Source of the DNA: Abyssibacter sp.
GTDB taxonomy: Bacteria > Pseudomonadota > Gammaproteobacteria > Nevskiales > OUC007
Length of the DNA: 62,273 nt
NCBI GenBank assembly: GCA_023146115.1
Contig: JAGLCS010000002.1
Coordinates: forward strand, 1-62,273
Direction: 5' to 3'
In this document: one piece after another, positions 35,295 to 43,757 of the stretch
Numbering within the stretch: the first letter of the stretch is position 1
Layout: each line of letters starts with the position of its first letter
Position numbers and translations under genes: made by a program
The notes under the pieces: model-generated
Seen by the model: only the letters and a program-made list of their open reading frames with translations
What the model was told of the DNA's origin: nothing
Databases searched by the model: none

Positions 35295-35624
35295 ATGGAT
35301 TTTCTGATCTCCGCCGCACACGCCCAGCAGGGCGCCGGTGCCGGCCCCAACGCCTTCGTTCAGCTGCTCCCGCTGGTCGGTCTGATCGTGTTGTTCTACT
35401 TCATGCTGATCCGTCCTCAGATGAAGCGAAACAAAGAGCACAAGCAACTGATCGCCAGCCTGTCCAAGGGCGATGAGGTCATCACCGCAGGCGGTGTTGC
35501 CGGCGCCGTGGCCGAAATGGGCGATGAGTACATCAAGCTGCAGGTGTCCGAGGGTGTGGTCATCACGGTGCAGCGCCAGTCTGTCTCCAGCGTGTTGCCC
35601 AAGGGCTCGCTGAAGTCCGTCTGA
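35295..35624 (+). CDS. yajC: Sec translocon accessory subunit YajC
   Basis: A 109-residue bitopic membrane protein. One helix (LLPLVGLIVLFYFMLI) is followed by RPQMKRNKEHKQLIASLSKG and a small SH3-like domain with KGDEVITAGGVAG. It associates with SecDF-YidC at the Sec translocon. The start is placed at 35295, after which the protein reads MDFLISAAHAQQG as in other YajC proteins. secD begins on its last base pair (TGATG). Confidence 0.95.
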   Translation: MDFLISAAHAQQGAGAGPNAFVQLLPLVGLIVLFYFMLIRPQMKRNKEHKQLIASLSKGDEVITAGGVAGAVAEMGDEYIKLQVSEGVVITVQRQSVSSVLPKGSLKSV

Positions 35625-37480
35625 TGAATCGAAACAGCCTGTGGCGGTGGTTGCTGCTCACCGCCGTTGTGGTGGTGGGCGTGCTGTTCGCGCTGCCGAA
35701 TCTCTTCGGCGAGGATCCGGCAATCCAGGTGTCTTCGGATTCCGGGGACGTGCTGGACGAGTCCTTCGTGTCTCGCGTGGATGCCATCCTCTCCCGGGCC
35801 GATATCGAAGCGCTGTCGGTCGCCATCGTCGACGGGCAGCTGCTGGCCCGCATGCCCGACGACACCGCTCAGCTTGCGGCGGCCGAAAGTCTGCGAGAGG
35901 TGCTGGGGCGTGACTACGTGGTCGCTCTCAGCTTGGCGCCGCGCACACCTGGCTGGCTCGTCGGCCTGGGCGCCGAGCCGATGTCGCTAGGGCTGGATCT
36001 GCGTGGTGGCGTGCACTTCCTGCTGGAAGTCGATGCCCAGTCGGTCCGCGAGACCGCGATGGAGCGTTATCTGCAGGAAATACCGGCGTTCTTGCGGGCG
36101 CGTGACCTGCGCTACACCTCGCGCAAGATCGAGGATGGCTCGCTGATCATCGCGTTTCGAGATGCCGCAACCCTGGACGAGGCCCAGTCGACGCTGAACC
36201 GAGAGTATCGGGAGCTGTCGGTCGAAGATGCCAATCAGTCGAGCAACGCACTGGTGCTGGCCCTGACCGAGGAAGAAGAACAGCGAATTCTGGACTTCGC
36301 GGTCAAGCAAAACCTCACCACCTTGCGCAGTCGTGTCAACCAGCTGGGCGTCGCCGAGCCTGTGGTGCAGCGCCAGGGCGCCAGCCGCATTCTGGTGCAG
36401 CTGCCGGGCGTGCAGGACACCACACGCATCAAGGACGTGCTCGGTGCGACAGCGACGCTGGAATACCGGGCTGTCGCGCTGGAAGGCGACCCGGATCGCG
36501 CAGCCCGCACCGGCATCGCCCCGGCGGGCACGCAGCTGTTCTTCGAGCGTGACACCGACCGGCCCTATTTGCTCAAGCGCGACATCATTGCCACCGGCAA
36601 CGAGTTGGTGGACGCGGCAGCGACTGTGGATCAGGAAAGCGGCACGCCGGCCGTGTCGGTGACGCTCGATGGTCGCGCGGCCAAGCGCATGTTCGAATTC
36701 ACCGAAAAGAACGTGGGCAACCCGATGGCCGTGCTCTACAAAGAGACGATCATCACGACAACCTACGACGAGAACGGTGAGCCGCAGTTCGATCGCGAGC
36801 AGATCGAGGAAATCATTTCCGTGGCGACGATTCGCGGCGTGTTCGGTAAGCGCTTCCAGACGACCGGCCTGACCAGCAAGGAAGCCCACGACCTGGCGCT
36901 GCTGCTGCGTGCCGGCGCGCTGGCCGCTCCGATTGCCATCGTCGAGGAACGGACCATCGGACCCAGCCTCGGACAGGACAACGTGGAGCAGGGCCGTAAC
37001 GCGACCATTCTCGGATTCGCCCTGGTCGTGTTGTTCATGGCCATGTACTACAAAGTGTTCGGCCTGATCGCCAACGCTGCGCTACTGCTCAACGTCGTGA
37101 TGATCGTCGCCGTGTTGTCCATGCTGCAGGCCACGCTGACCTTGCCCGGCATCGCCGGCATGTTGCTGACGGTGGGCATGGCGGTGGATGCCAACGTGCT
37201 GATCTTTCAGCGCATCCGCGAGGAACTGAAAGCGGGCGCCAAGCCGCAGGAAGCCATTGCCGGCGGTTACGACAAGGCGTTCTCGACCATCGCCGATGCC
37301 AACATCACCACGTTGATCGCGGCTGTGGTGCTGTTCATCTTCGGCACCGGGCCGGTTAAGGGCTTCGCGGTGACATTGTCGATCGGCATCATTTCGTCCA
37401 TGTTCACGGCAATCTTCGGCACACGCGTGCTGGTCAATGCACTGTTCGGCGGTCGCCGACTCTCCAAGCTCCCGATCTAA
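35624..37480 (+). CDS. secD: Protein translocase subunit SecD
   Basis: A 618-residue inner-membrane SecD that with SecF uses the proton motive force to complete protein export. One N-terminal helix, then LGLDLRGGVHFLLEVD, a large periplasmic P1 region, and five C-terminal helices starting near GFALVVLFMAMYYKVFGL. The hallmark GMAVDANVLIFQRIREE is present. Length matches SecD. It overlaps yajC and is followed by secF after 3 bases. Confidence 0.96.
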   Translation: MNRNSLWRWLLLTAVVVVGVLFALPNLFGEDPAIQVSSDSGDVLDESFVSRVDAILSRADIEALSVAIVDGQLLARMPDDTAQLAAAESLREVLGRDYVVALSLAPRTPGWLVGLGAEPMSLGLDLRGGVHFLLEVDAQSVRETAMERYLQEIPAFLRARDLRYTSRKIEDGSLIIAFRDAATLDEAQSTLNREYRELSVEDANQSSNALVLALTEEEEQRILDFAVKQNLTTLRSRVNQLGVAEPVVQRQGASRILVQLPGVQDTTRIKDVLGATATLEYRAVALEGDPDRAARTGIAPAGTQLFFERDTDRPYLLKRDIIATGNELVDAAATVDQESGTPAVSVTLDGRAAKRMFEFTEKNVGNPMAVLYKETIITTTYDENGEPQFDREQIEEIISVATIRGVFGKRFQTTGLTSKEAHDLALLLRAGALAAPIAIVEERTIGPSLGQDNVEQGRNATILGFALVVLFMAMYYKVFGLIANAALLLNVVMIVAVLSMLQATLTLPGIAGMLLTVGMAVDANVLIFQRIREELKAGAKPQEAIAGGYDKAFSTIADANITTLIAAVVLFIFGTGPVKGFAVTLSIGIISSMFTAIFGTRVLVNALFGGRRLSKLPI

Positions 37481-37483
37481 GCC

Positions 37484-38425
37484 ATGAAATTTTTCAGCCA
37501 AACGCCGAATTTCGACTTCATGGCCCAGCGCAAGCTTGCGCTGCTGATCTCGGCCGTACTGATCATCGCCTCCATCGTCTCGCTGGCGACACGCCAGCTG
37601 AATTTCGGTATCGATTTCACCGGTGGCGTCATCGTCGAAGTCGGTTATCCCGAAGCGGCGGATCTGGATGCGATTCGTGGTCAGCTGGCCGATGGCGGTT
37701 TTGGTGACGCTATCGTGCAGTACTTCGGTGCCCGCAATGATGTGATGATCCGCCTCGCCCCGCGCGACGGGGAGAGCAACGCTGACCTGTCGACAGAGGT
37801 GCTCAAGGCGCTGCGGGCGGACGGCGCGCGACCGGACCTGCGCCGGGTGGAGTTTGTCGGCCCGCAGGTGGGTGAGGAGCTCACCGTCGATGGTTCGTTG
37901 GCAACCATCATCGCGTTGCTGCTGATCTTTGCCTATGTCTGGTTCCGGTTTCACTGGAAGTTCTCGACCGGCGCCGTGGCTGCGCTGGGGCATGACGTGA
38001 TCATCACGCTGGGATTCTTCTCTTTCCTCCATCTGGAATTCGACCTGACCGTGCTCGCGGCGGTGTTGGCCGTGATCGGCTACTCGCTCAACGACACCAT
38101 CGTCGTGTTCGACCGCTGCCGTGAGAATTTCCGGCGTGCTGCCGCGGGTGATGCCAAGGCGACGATTAATCGCTCGGTGAACGAGAACCTGTCACGGACG
38201 CTGGTGACCAGCCTGACGACGCTGCTGGCCCTGATCGCACTGCGCTTGATTGGCGGTGAGGTCATGGCCGGATTCTCGACCGCGTTGATCGTGGGTGTGG
38301 TGGTCGGCACCTACTCGTCGGTTTACGTCGCGAGCCCGGTGTCCATTGCCCTGGGCGTATCGCGTGAGGACGTGATGCCGCCCAGCGATGACGATGACCG
38401 CCCGGCGGATGGCGCGGTGGTCTAG
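37484..38425 (+). CDS. secF: Protein translocase subunit SecF
   Basis: A 313-residue six-helix partner of SecD. The first helix is followed by NFGIDFTGGVIVEVGYP, and the conserved AVIGYSLNDTIVVFDRCREN plus SVNENLSRTLVTSLTTLL mark SecF. The C-terminal tail is acidic and short. It ends the yajC-secD-secF operon; a hairpin terminator follows about 40 bases later. Confidence 0.96.
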   Translation: MKFFSQTPNFDFMAQRKLALLISAVLIIASIVSLATRQLNFGIDFTGGVIVEVGYPEAADLDAIRGQLADGGFGDAIVQYFGARNDVMIRLAPRDGESNADLSTEVLKALRADGARPDLRRVEFVGPQVGEELTVDGSLATIIALLLIFAYVWFRFHWKFSTGAVAALGHDVIITLGFFSFLHLEFDLTVLAAVLAVIGYSLNDTIVVFDRCRENFRRAAAGDAKATINRSVNENLSRTLVTSLTTLLALIALRLIGGEVMAGFSTALIVGVVVGTYSSVYVASPVSIALGVSREDVMPPSDDDDRPADGAVV

Positions 38426-38463
38426 TCGCGGCAGTCTTAGGTGGCGCACCGTCGCCGCCACAC

Positions 38464-38505
38464 CGCGAGCCGGTGGTCTGTCTGGACCATCGGCTCGCGT
38501 TCGTT
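38464..38505 (+). terminator. Terminator of the sec operon
   Basis: CGCGAGCCG (38464-38472) pairs with CGGCTCGCG (38491-38499), with TGGTC/GACCA inside and a 6-base loop. A short T-rich stretch (TTCGTT) follows. It sits 38 bases after the secF stop codon. Confidence 0.75.
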
Positions 38506-38576
38506 ATAGGCGCATGCTCGAATATCGATCACCATAACTGGCCGACCGCACGCGGTCGCCGCGATCGAGAGGAGAC

Positions 38577-39719
38577 ATGATGTCCGCATTCTGGGAGACC
38601 GACGAGCACCGGGCGTTCCGCGAGCAGGTCCGGCGCTTCACCGCCGAGCAGATCGTTCCGCAAATCGATGCGTGGGAGGCTGACGGCGAACTGCCGCTGT
38701 CGTTGCACGAGCAGGCCGCGGATGTTGGCTTGCTCGGCGTCGGCTTTCCCGAAGCCTATGGCGGTTTGGAAACGCCCGACAGCTTTTATCCCCTGATCGT
38801 CATCGATGAGCTGTGCCGTGCCGGCTCCGGGGGCTTGATCGCGTCGCTGCTATCGCTGGGCATTGGTTTGCCGCCGATCGTGGCGCTGGGCAGCGACGCG
38901 CTCAAGCGGCGTGTATTGCCCGACGTGCTGGCAGGCCGCAAGGTCTCGGCCCTGGCCATCACCGAACCTTCGGGCGGCTCTGACGTGGCGAACCTGAAAA
39001 CCCACGCCCGGCGTGATGGCGACCACTACGTGCTCAACGGTAGCAAGACGTTCATCACCAGCGGTATGCGGGCCCACTGGATGACCGTGGCCGCGCGAAC
39101 GGGTGACGCAGGCATGCAGGGCATTTCGCTGTTTGCCGTTCCCGGCGATGTGCCGGGGCTCGGCCGCACGTCGCTGGACAAGATGGGCTGGCGCTGCTCG
39201 GATACCGCGACACTTTATTTCGAGGATTGCCGGGTGCCGGCCGATTGCCTGATCGGTCAGGAAAACGCCGGCTTTCTCGGCATCATGCGCAACTTCAACG
39301 GTGAGCGGCTGGCGCTTGCAGCGCAGGCGGTAGGGCTGGCGCAGTGCGCCTACGACGAGGCCCTCGACTGGGCGCGGCAACGCGAGACCTTTGGCCGGCC
39401 GCTAAGCCAGCGACAGGTGATTCGGCACAAGCTCGTTGACATGCTCACCGCGATCGCCAGCCAGCGGGCGCATCTGAATGAACTCGCCTGGCGTTGTGAG
39501 CAGGGTGAGGCACCCATTGCCGAGCTTTGCATGCTCAAGAATGGCGCGACGGCGATGCTGGAGCAGGTCGCCGGCGAGGCGGTGCAGATTCTTGGGGGTG
39601 CCGGTTACCTGCGTGGGTGCCGGTCCGAGCGCATTTTTCGCGAGACCAAAGTCTTGTCGATAGGTGGCGGGGCGTCGGAAGTGATGAAAGACCTCGCTGC
39701 CCGGCAACTTGGCTTGTAG
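38577..39719 (+). CDS. Acyl-CoA dehydrogenase, IVD/LCAD-type catalytic Glu
   Basis: A 380-residue flavoprotein oxidising a short or medium-chain acyl-CoA. TEPSGGSDVANLKT and the CEQGEAPIAELCMLKN segment are present, and the C-terminus carries GGAGYLRGCRSERIFRETK. The usual YEGTSEI catalytic-Glu motif reads SIGGGASEV, so the C-terminal Glu is absent. Instead Glu243 in NGERLALA matches the alternative catalytic base of isovaleryl-CoA and long-chain dehydrogenases. A GAGGAG ribosome-binding site precedes the ATG. It is alone after the sec terminator. Substrate cannot be fixed from sequence. Confidence 0.9.
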   Translation: MMSAFWETDEHRAFREQVRRFTAEQIVPQIDAWEADGELPLSLHEQAADVGLLGVGFPEAYGGLETPDSFYPLIVIDELCRAGSGGLIASLLSLGIGLPPIVALGSDALKRRVLPDVLAGRKVSALAITEPSGGSDVANLKTHARRDGDHYVLNGSKTFITSGMRAHWMTVAARTGDAGMQGISLFAVPGDVPGLGRTSLDKMGWRCSDTATLYFEDCRVPADCLIGQENAGFLGIMRNFNGERLALAAQAVGLAQCAYDEALDWARQRETFGRPLSQRQVIRHKLVDMLTAIASQRAHLNELAWRCEQGEAPIAELCMLKNGATAMLEQVAGEAVQILGGAGYLRGCRSERIFRETKVLSIGGGASEVMKDLAARQLGL

Positions 39720-39817
39720 GGTCCGTGATGCAGGTGATGCAGCGGCTCCAACGGGGCGGTATGCTCACCCGCATCGGCCGGCGGAGACCGGCTGTTCACG
39801 TGCGTCAGGGAGACACC

Positions 39818-40504
39818 ATGCGATCGATTATCTTGCCGGCCCTGCTGGCCACTGTGGCAAGCCTCACGGCGCTGCCAGCGGCAGCGGAGACCTCCATCGT
39901 CTACACCACGGTCGGCGTCAGCTACACCCAACTGGATTTCGAGACCTCCGGTTCCGGCCTGGATCAGCCCGAAGCCGTGGACCTGACGGGTGACGCAGAC
40001 GGTGTGACCTACGATGTGTCTCTGGCCGTTCGCAAGTTCGGTCCGGTCGAGGCGATGTTCATTGCAGGGCGCTACACCGATGGCGAGTACGACGACGGCG
40101 GCGTGGGCGTGTCGTCAACCCGTATCGGACTGGGCAAATATTTTATCGGCGAGAGTGGGGTGGGGCGTCTGTCGTTCAACGGCCGTCTCAACTACGAGGA
40201 ATACACCTTCGGGGACGACGACGAGATCACCGAAGACGGCTACTCGATCACCGGCGAGTTGCGGGCGTACATCGACGAATACTGGGAAATCGGCATCGGC
40301 GCCGGCTGGATCGATCTCGGCGAGCCGCAGGGCTTCCGGGCCACGCTCAGCACCGCGATCGAACTGCCATGGCAGTTCTTCCTGACCGCGGAATGGGAAA
40401 CCCAGTCACTGAATCAGGACTTCGATCGCCGCACCAGCGACGATCTGCAGCATGATCAGTCGAATGTCCGGATCGGCCTGCGCAAGGACTTCAACCTGTT
40501 CTGA
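39818..40504 (+). CDS. Small outer-membrane beta-barrel protein
   Basis: A 228-residue exported protein with signal peptide MRSIILPALLATVASL and cleavage near AAAETS. The mature chain alternates aromatic and polar residues in eight or so strands (YDVSLAVRKFGPVEAMF, GRLNYEEYTFGD, IELPWQFFLTAEWETQSL) and ends in GLRKDFNLF, with the C-terminal phenylalanine expected of outer-membrane barrels. I do not recognise a named family. The frame is open much further upstream but overlaps the acyl-CoA dehydrogenase, and the signal peptide sets the start. It is convergent with suhB. Confidence 0.8.
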   Translation: MRSIILPALLATVASLTALPAAAETSIVYTTVGVSYTQLDFETSGSGLDQPEAVDLTGDADGVTYDVSLAVRKFGPVEAMFIAGRYTDGEYDDGGVGVSSTRIGLGKYFIGESGVGRLSFNGRLNYEEYTFGDDDEITEDGYSITGELRAYIDEYWEIGIGAGWIDLGEPQGFRATLSTAIELPWQFFLTAEWETQSLNQDFDRRTSDDLQHDQSNVRIGLRKDFNLF

Positions 40505-40538
40505 ACCGGGCCCGGTCTCCAGCGCGTTCCGACGGCGC

Positions 40539-41336
40539 TCAGCTCGGCTTCTTGGTGCGCAGATGGCGCATGATGGTGCCGCCCAGCGCCTCGTAGACCT
40601 TGGGGTTGCCAACGACAATGTTGCCGCTGTTCATGGGGTCGCCGCGCCCGGACATCTCGCCGACCATGCCGCCGGCTTCACGCACCAGCACAATGCCGGC
40701 GGCCATGTCCCAGGGCTTCAGCCCCAGTTCCCAGAAACCGTCGAGCCGGCCGGCGGCCACAAAGGCCAGGTCTAGCGCGGCGGCGCCGGCGCGGCGTACG
40801 CCGGCGGTCTTGCGCATGATCTCCGAGAACATCGCGATGTAGCCGTCGACGTCCTGATCGTCGCGAAACGGAAAGCCGGTGCCGATCAGGGCGCCTTCCA
40901 GGCTGTTGGCGCGGCTCACGCGAATGCGGCGGCCGTCAAGGGCCGCGCCGGCACCGCGCGAGGCGGTGTACAGCTCCTGCGAATACGGGTTGTAGACCAC
41001 GCCGTGTTCCAGCTTGCCGCGGACCTGAATGCCGATGGACACCGCGAACTGCGGAAACTGGTGCAGAAAATTGGTCGTTCCGTCTAGCGGATCGATGATC
41101 CAGACGACTTCATCGTCACCACTGGCGCCGGTTTCCTCGCCGAGAATGGCGTGGTTGGGGTTTGCCCGGTGAATATGCTCGATAATGCGCGCCTCGGCGG
41201 AGCGATCGACCTCGGTCACGAAATCGTTACGCTGCTTGGTGTGCACACGTAATTCGTCCACGCGATCGTAGTGCCGCATGATCAGGTTGCCGGCCGAACG
41301 GGCCGCGCCAACTGCAATGTTTAGCAATGGGTGCAT
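40539..41336 (-). CDS. suhB: Inositol monophosphatase family protein SuhB
   Basis: A 265-residue Mg-dependent phosphatase of the SuhB type, also known to support ribosome biogenesis and antitermination in E. coli. Metal-binding residues are in HAILGEETG, WIIDPLDGTTNFLHQFPQ and LKPWDMAAGIVLVREAGG. It starts MHPLLNIAVGAARSAG. A longer upstream frame is not used because the SuhB N-terminus begins here. It is divergent from trmJ, the usual neighbour. Confidence 0.94.
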   Translation of the reverse strand: MHPLLNIAVGAARSAGNLIMRHYDRVDELRVHTKQRNDFVTEVDRSAEARIIEHIHRANPNHAILGEETGASGDDEVVWIIDPLDGTTNFLHQFPQFAVSIGIQVRGKLEHGVVYNPYSQELYTASRGAGAALDGRRIRVSRANSLEGALIGTGFPFRDDQDVDGYIAMFSEIMRKTAGVRRAGAAALDLAFVAAGRLDGFWELGLKPWDMAAGIVLVREAGGMVGEMSGRGDPMNSGNIVVGNPKVYEALGGTIMRHLRTKKPS

Positions 41337-41415
41337 CGTTAGTGTCTTGTAAAGAACGGAAAACGACCCGAAAACCGGGGACGCTGGGCGGCGCGAGATT
41401 ATCACGGGAACAGCC

Positions 41416-42147
41416 ATGCGAGACCTGAGCGCCATTCGCATCGTCCTGGTCGGCACCACTGATTCCGGCAATATCGGCGCCGCGGCGCGTGCGATGAAAA
41501 CCATGGGCCTGTCCGATCTGGCACTGGTGGACCCGCGAGAGTTCCCCAGCGACAAGGCCGTGGCGAGGGCTTCCGGTGCCGGCGATGTGCTGGAGCGGGC
41601 ACTGGTGGTCGAGCGGGTCGAAGACGCCATCGCCGACTGCAATCTGGTGATGGGCGCCAGTGCGCGCCTGCGGGCGATCACGGTGCCGGCCGACACGCCA
41701 CGAGAGACCGCCACGCGCATCGCGACCCTGCCGGATGACAGCCGTATCGCCTTGCTCTTCGGGCGGGAAAAGACCGGATTGACCAACGCCGAGCTGGATC
41801 TTTGCCAGCGGCTGATTCACGTGCCGGCGAATCCCGAATACAGCTCGCTGAATCTCGCGATGGCCGTGCAGGTGATGGCATACGAGCTGCGCCAAACGCT
41901 GCTGGCCCCCGGCGTGGAGACCCCATCCGATGTGCCGCCGGCCACCCAGGCAGCCATGGATGGGTTGTTCGAGCATCTAGAGCGTGCGCTCATCCACCTG
42001 CGGTACCTCAACCCGGACAATCCACGGCTGCTGATGCGGCGTCTGCGCCGATTATTTCACCGAGCCACGCCGGATTCCGATGAGGTGAATCTCCTGCGCG
42101 GAGTGCTGACCAAGATCGAGCGCTGCACGCCTCCGCAACGCGATTAG
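41416..42147 (+). CDS. trmJ: tRNA (cytidine/uridine-2'-O-)-methyltransferase TrmJ
   Basis: A 243-residue SPOUT methyltransferase that 2'-O-methylates position 32 of tRNAs. The signature IRIVLVGTTDSGNIGAAARA and MKTMGLSDLALVDPREFPS are followed by LLFGREKTGLTNAELDLC and HVPANPEYSSLNLAMAVQVM, which form the trefoil-knot region. The gene lies between suhB and cysE-iscR as in many gammas. Its 3' end overlaps a small convergent gene by 4 bases. Confidence 0.95.
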   Translation: MRDLSAIRIVLVGTTDSGNIGAAARAMKTMGLSDLALVDPREFPSDKAVARASGAGDVLERALVVERVEDAIADCNLVMGASARLRAITVPADTPRETATRIATLPDDSRIALLFGREKTGLTNAELDLCQRLIHVPANPEYSSLNLAMAVQVMAYELRQTLLAPGVETPSDVPPATQAAMDGLFEHLERALIHLRYLNPDNPRLLMRRLRRLFHRATPDSDEVNLLRGVLTKIERCTPPQRD

Positions 42148-42509
42148 TCGTCGCTTCCGTCGGATTGGAGCTTGTCCAGCGTCTCGGCCCAGTGGCGCTG
42201 ATTGTCGGGATGCGTGGCCTGGATGCCGTCACCGGTCAGGCCCAGCGCTTCCAGGGTCTCGTCCACGGCGGTGGGCCGCTCGTTGGCGCGGGTGTCGAGT
42301 TGCGGCAGCGTCTTGCCGATTTCGCGGATGCGGCGCTCGGCTTCGTACATGGGGTCGGTTTCGCCGTAGATCGTCAGCGGGTCGAGTTCCAGCAGGTCCT
42401 CGTCGTCGGCCGCTTGCAGGCTGCCGATAACCCCTGCGAGCAGGAGCGTCTGTGCCACCCGTGATCGACGGCGTATAATCCCTAGTAGTTCAGTCGGAAT
42501 AAACAGCAT
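42144..42509 (-). CDS. Small secreted hypothetical protein, antisense to the cysE promoter
   Basis: A 121-residue frame reading [20 protein letters not shown] followed by the hydrophobic [13 protein letters not shown] segment: a signal peptide with a basic n-region. The mature part is acidic and charged ([18 protein letters not shown], an [15 protein letters not shown] helix). The start is uncertain: ATG at 42509 overlaps cysE by two bases, while GTG at 42458 gives a 104-residue protein with a poor signal peptide. I do not recognise the family. Any transcript would run opposite to the cysE promoter. Confidence 0.5.
   Translation of the reverse strand: MLFIPTELLGIIRRRSRVAQTLLLAGVIGSLQAADDEDLLELDPLTIYGETDPMYEAERRIREIGKTLPQLDTRANERPTAVDETLEALGLTGDGIQATHPDNQRHWAETLDKLQSDGSDD
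42474..42479 (+). promoter_or_regulatory. Consensus -10 box of the cysE-isc operon
   Basis: A perfect TATAAT lies 28 bases upstream of the cysE ATG. No good -35 is visible at 16-18 bases, which suits an activated or repressed promoter. The candidate IscR site overlaps and follows it. Confidence 0.6.
42477..42501 (+). promoter_or_regulatory. Candidate IscR type-1-like site
   Basis: The 25-base stretch from 42477 contains CAGTCGG at 42491-42497, a full match to the right arm (YAGTCRR) of the type-1 IscR box, and a weaker left arm (CCTAGTA) at the right spacing. The outer ATA/TAT is imperfect. It overlaps the -10 and the presumed transcription start of an operon that encodes IscR, which is where an autorepressor would bind. 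Support is moderate at best. Confidence 0.35.
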
Positions 42510-43311
42510 GTTCCAACGCCTGCGTGAAGACATCCGCATCGTGTTCGACCGAGACCCGGCCGCACGCCATGCGCTCGAGGTTTTGACAGCCTACCCCGGC
42601 TTGCATGCCATTTGGGGGCATCGGCTTGCGCACTGGTGCTGGCGGCATGGCCTGAAATGGCTGGCCCGCGTGTTGTCGCATCTCGGTCGCTGGTTCACCG
42701 GTATCGAGATTCATCCCGGTGCGCGGATCGGTCGCCGCTTTTTTATCGACCATGGCATGGGCATCGTCATCGGTGAAACCGCGGTGGTCGGAGACGACTG
42801 CACGCTTTATCACGGTGTCACGCTGGGTGGCACGTCCTGGTCGCCGGGCAAGCGGCATCCGTCATTGGGCAACAACGTGGTGATCGGCGCCGGCGCCAAG
42901 GTGTTGGGACCGTTGAACGTGGGTGACGGTGCGCGCATCGGCTCCAATGCCGTGGTCGTGTCAGACGTGCCAGACGGCGCGACGGTGGTCGGCATCCCCG
43001 GCCGCGTGGTCAGCGAGCGCAAGCAGCCATCGCGCGAAATGCTGGCCATGGCGGAGAAGATGGGCTTTGACGCCTACGGCATGACCCGTGAGATGCCGGA
43101 CCCGGTGTCCAAGGCCATCGGGTCGATGTTGCACCACATTCACGTGCTGGACGGACGCGTCGAACAGCTTTGCAAGGCCTTGCGCGAGCATGTCGACGCC
43201 CAGGATTTGCCGCGGCTGGACGTGCCGGAATTCGCTCGGGATGAAGCCGAGCAGGCGGCCGAGACCATCGTCGAAGCGTCCAAGCAGCGGGCGGCGAACA
43301 AGCCATCATGA
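42508..43311 (+). CDS. cysE: Serine O-acetyltransferase
   Basis: A 267-residue CysE that makes O-acetylserine from serine and acetyl-CoA, the first committed step to cysteine. The left-handed beta-helix begins with [18 protein letters not shown], and [20 protein letters not shown] with [20 protein letters not shown] are the hexapeptide repeats. The C-terminal extension beyond the helix is long and acidic/glutamine-rich. It overlaps iscR by 4 bases (ATGA), so cysteine supply and desulfuration are coexpressed. Confidence 0.95.
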   Translation: MFQRLREDIRIVFDRDPAARHALEVLTAYPGLHAIWGHRLAHWCWRHGLKWLARVLSHLGRWFTGIEIHPGARIGRRFFIDHGMGIVIGETAVVGDDCTLYHGVTLGGTSWSPGKRHPSLGNNVVIGAGAKVLGPLNVGDGARIGSNAVVVSDVPDGATVVGIPGRVVSERKQPSREMLAMAEKMGFDAYGMTREMPDPVSKAIGSMLHHIHVLDGRVEQLCKALREHVDAQDLPRLDVPEFARDEAEQAAETIVEASKQRAANKPS

Positions 43312-43748
43312 AACTCACGACGCGCGGCCGCTACGCGGTCATGGCCATGGTGGATCTGGCCGAGCATGGCGGCGAGGAACCCGTCTGTATCGGTGACATC
43401 GCCGAGCGGCAGAATCTGTCCGTCGCCTATCTGGAGCAGTTGTTCGCGGCGCTGCGCCGCGCCGAACTGCTGTCCGCCCGCCGCGGTCGTTGTGGTGGCT
43501 ATGCGCTGACCCGTCCGGCTGACCAGATTTCCGTGGCGGCCGTAATGGCCGCGCTGGACGAGGACATGGATGCCACGCGCTGCGGGGGGCAGACTGCCTG
43601 CACCGGCAACGGTGAGCGGTGCCGCACGCACGGTCTTTGGATGGCCTTGTCGGAACAGGTGCAGGGCTTTCTGGCCGACGTCTCGCTGGACGATGTGGTC
43701 GCCGGCCGGCTCGACGTGCGTGAATCCGTCGTGACCTTCGCAGCCTGA
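43308..43748 (+). CDS. iscR: Iron-sulfur cluster regulator IscR (Rrf2 family)
   Basis: A 146-residue Rrf2 regulator. The winged helix covers [18 protein letters not shown] through [10 protein letters not shown]. Cluster ligands are retained as Cys92, Cys98, Cys105 and His108 (one residue longer spacing than E. coli 92/98/104/107). It should therefore sense cluster status and control the operon. It starts inside the cysE stop and precedes two desulfurase genes. Confidence 0.93.
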   Translation: MKLTTRGRYAVMAMVDLAEHGGEEPVCIGDIAERQNLSVAYLEQLFAALRRAELLSARRGRCGGYALTRPADQISVAAVMAALDEDMDATRCGGQTACTGNGERCRTHGLWMALSEQVQGFLADVSLDDVVAGRLDVRESVVTFAA

Positions 43749-43757
43749 TTCGGGACG

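Noticed and set aside
38530-38560. Second sigma-54-like GG-N10-GC spacing before the acyl-CoA dehydrogenase
   Set aside because: Only the spacing fits; the -24 and -12 bases diverge from TGGCAC and TTGCA, so it is no better than chance in GC-rich DNA.
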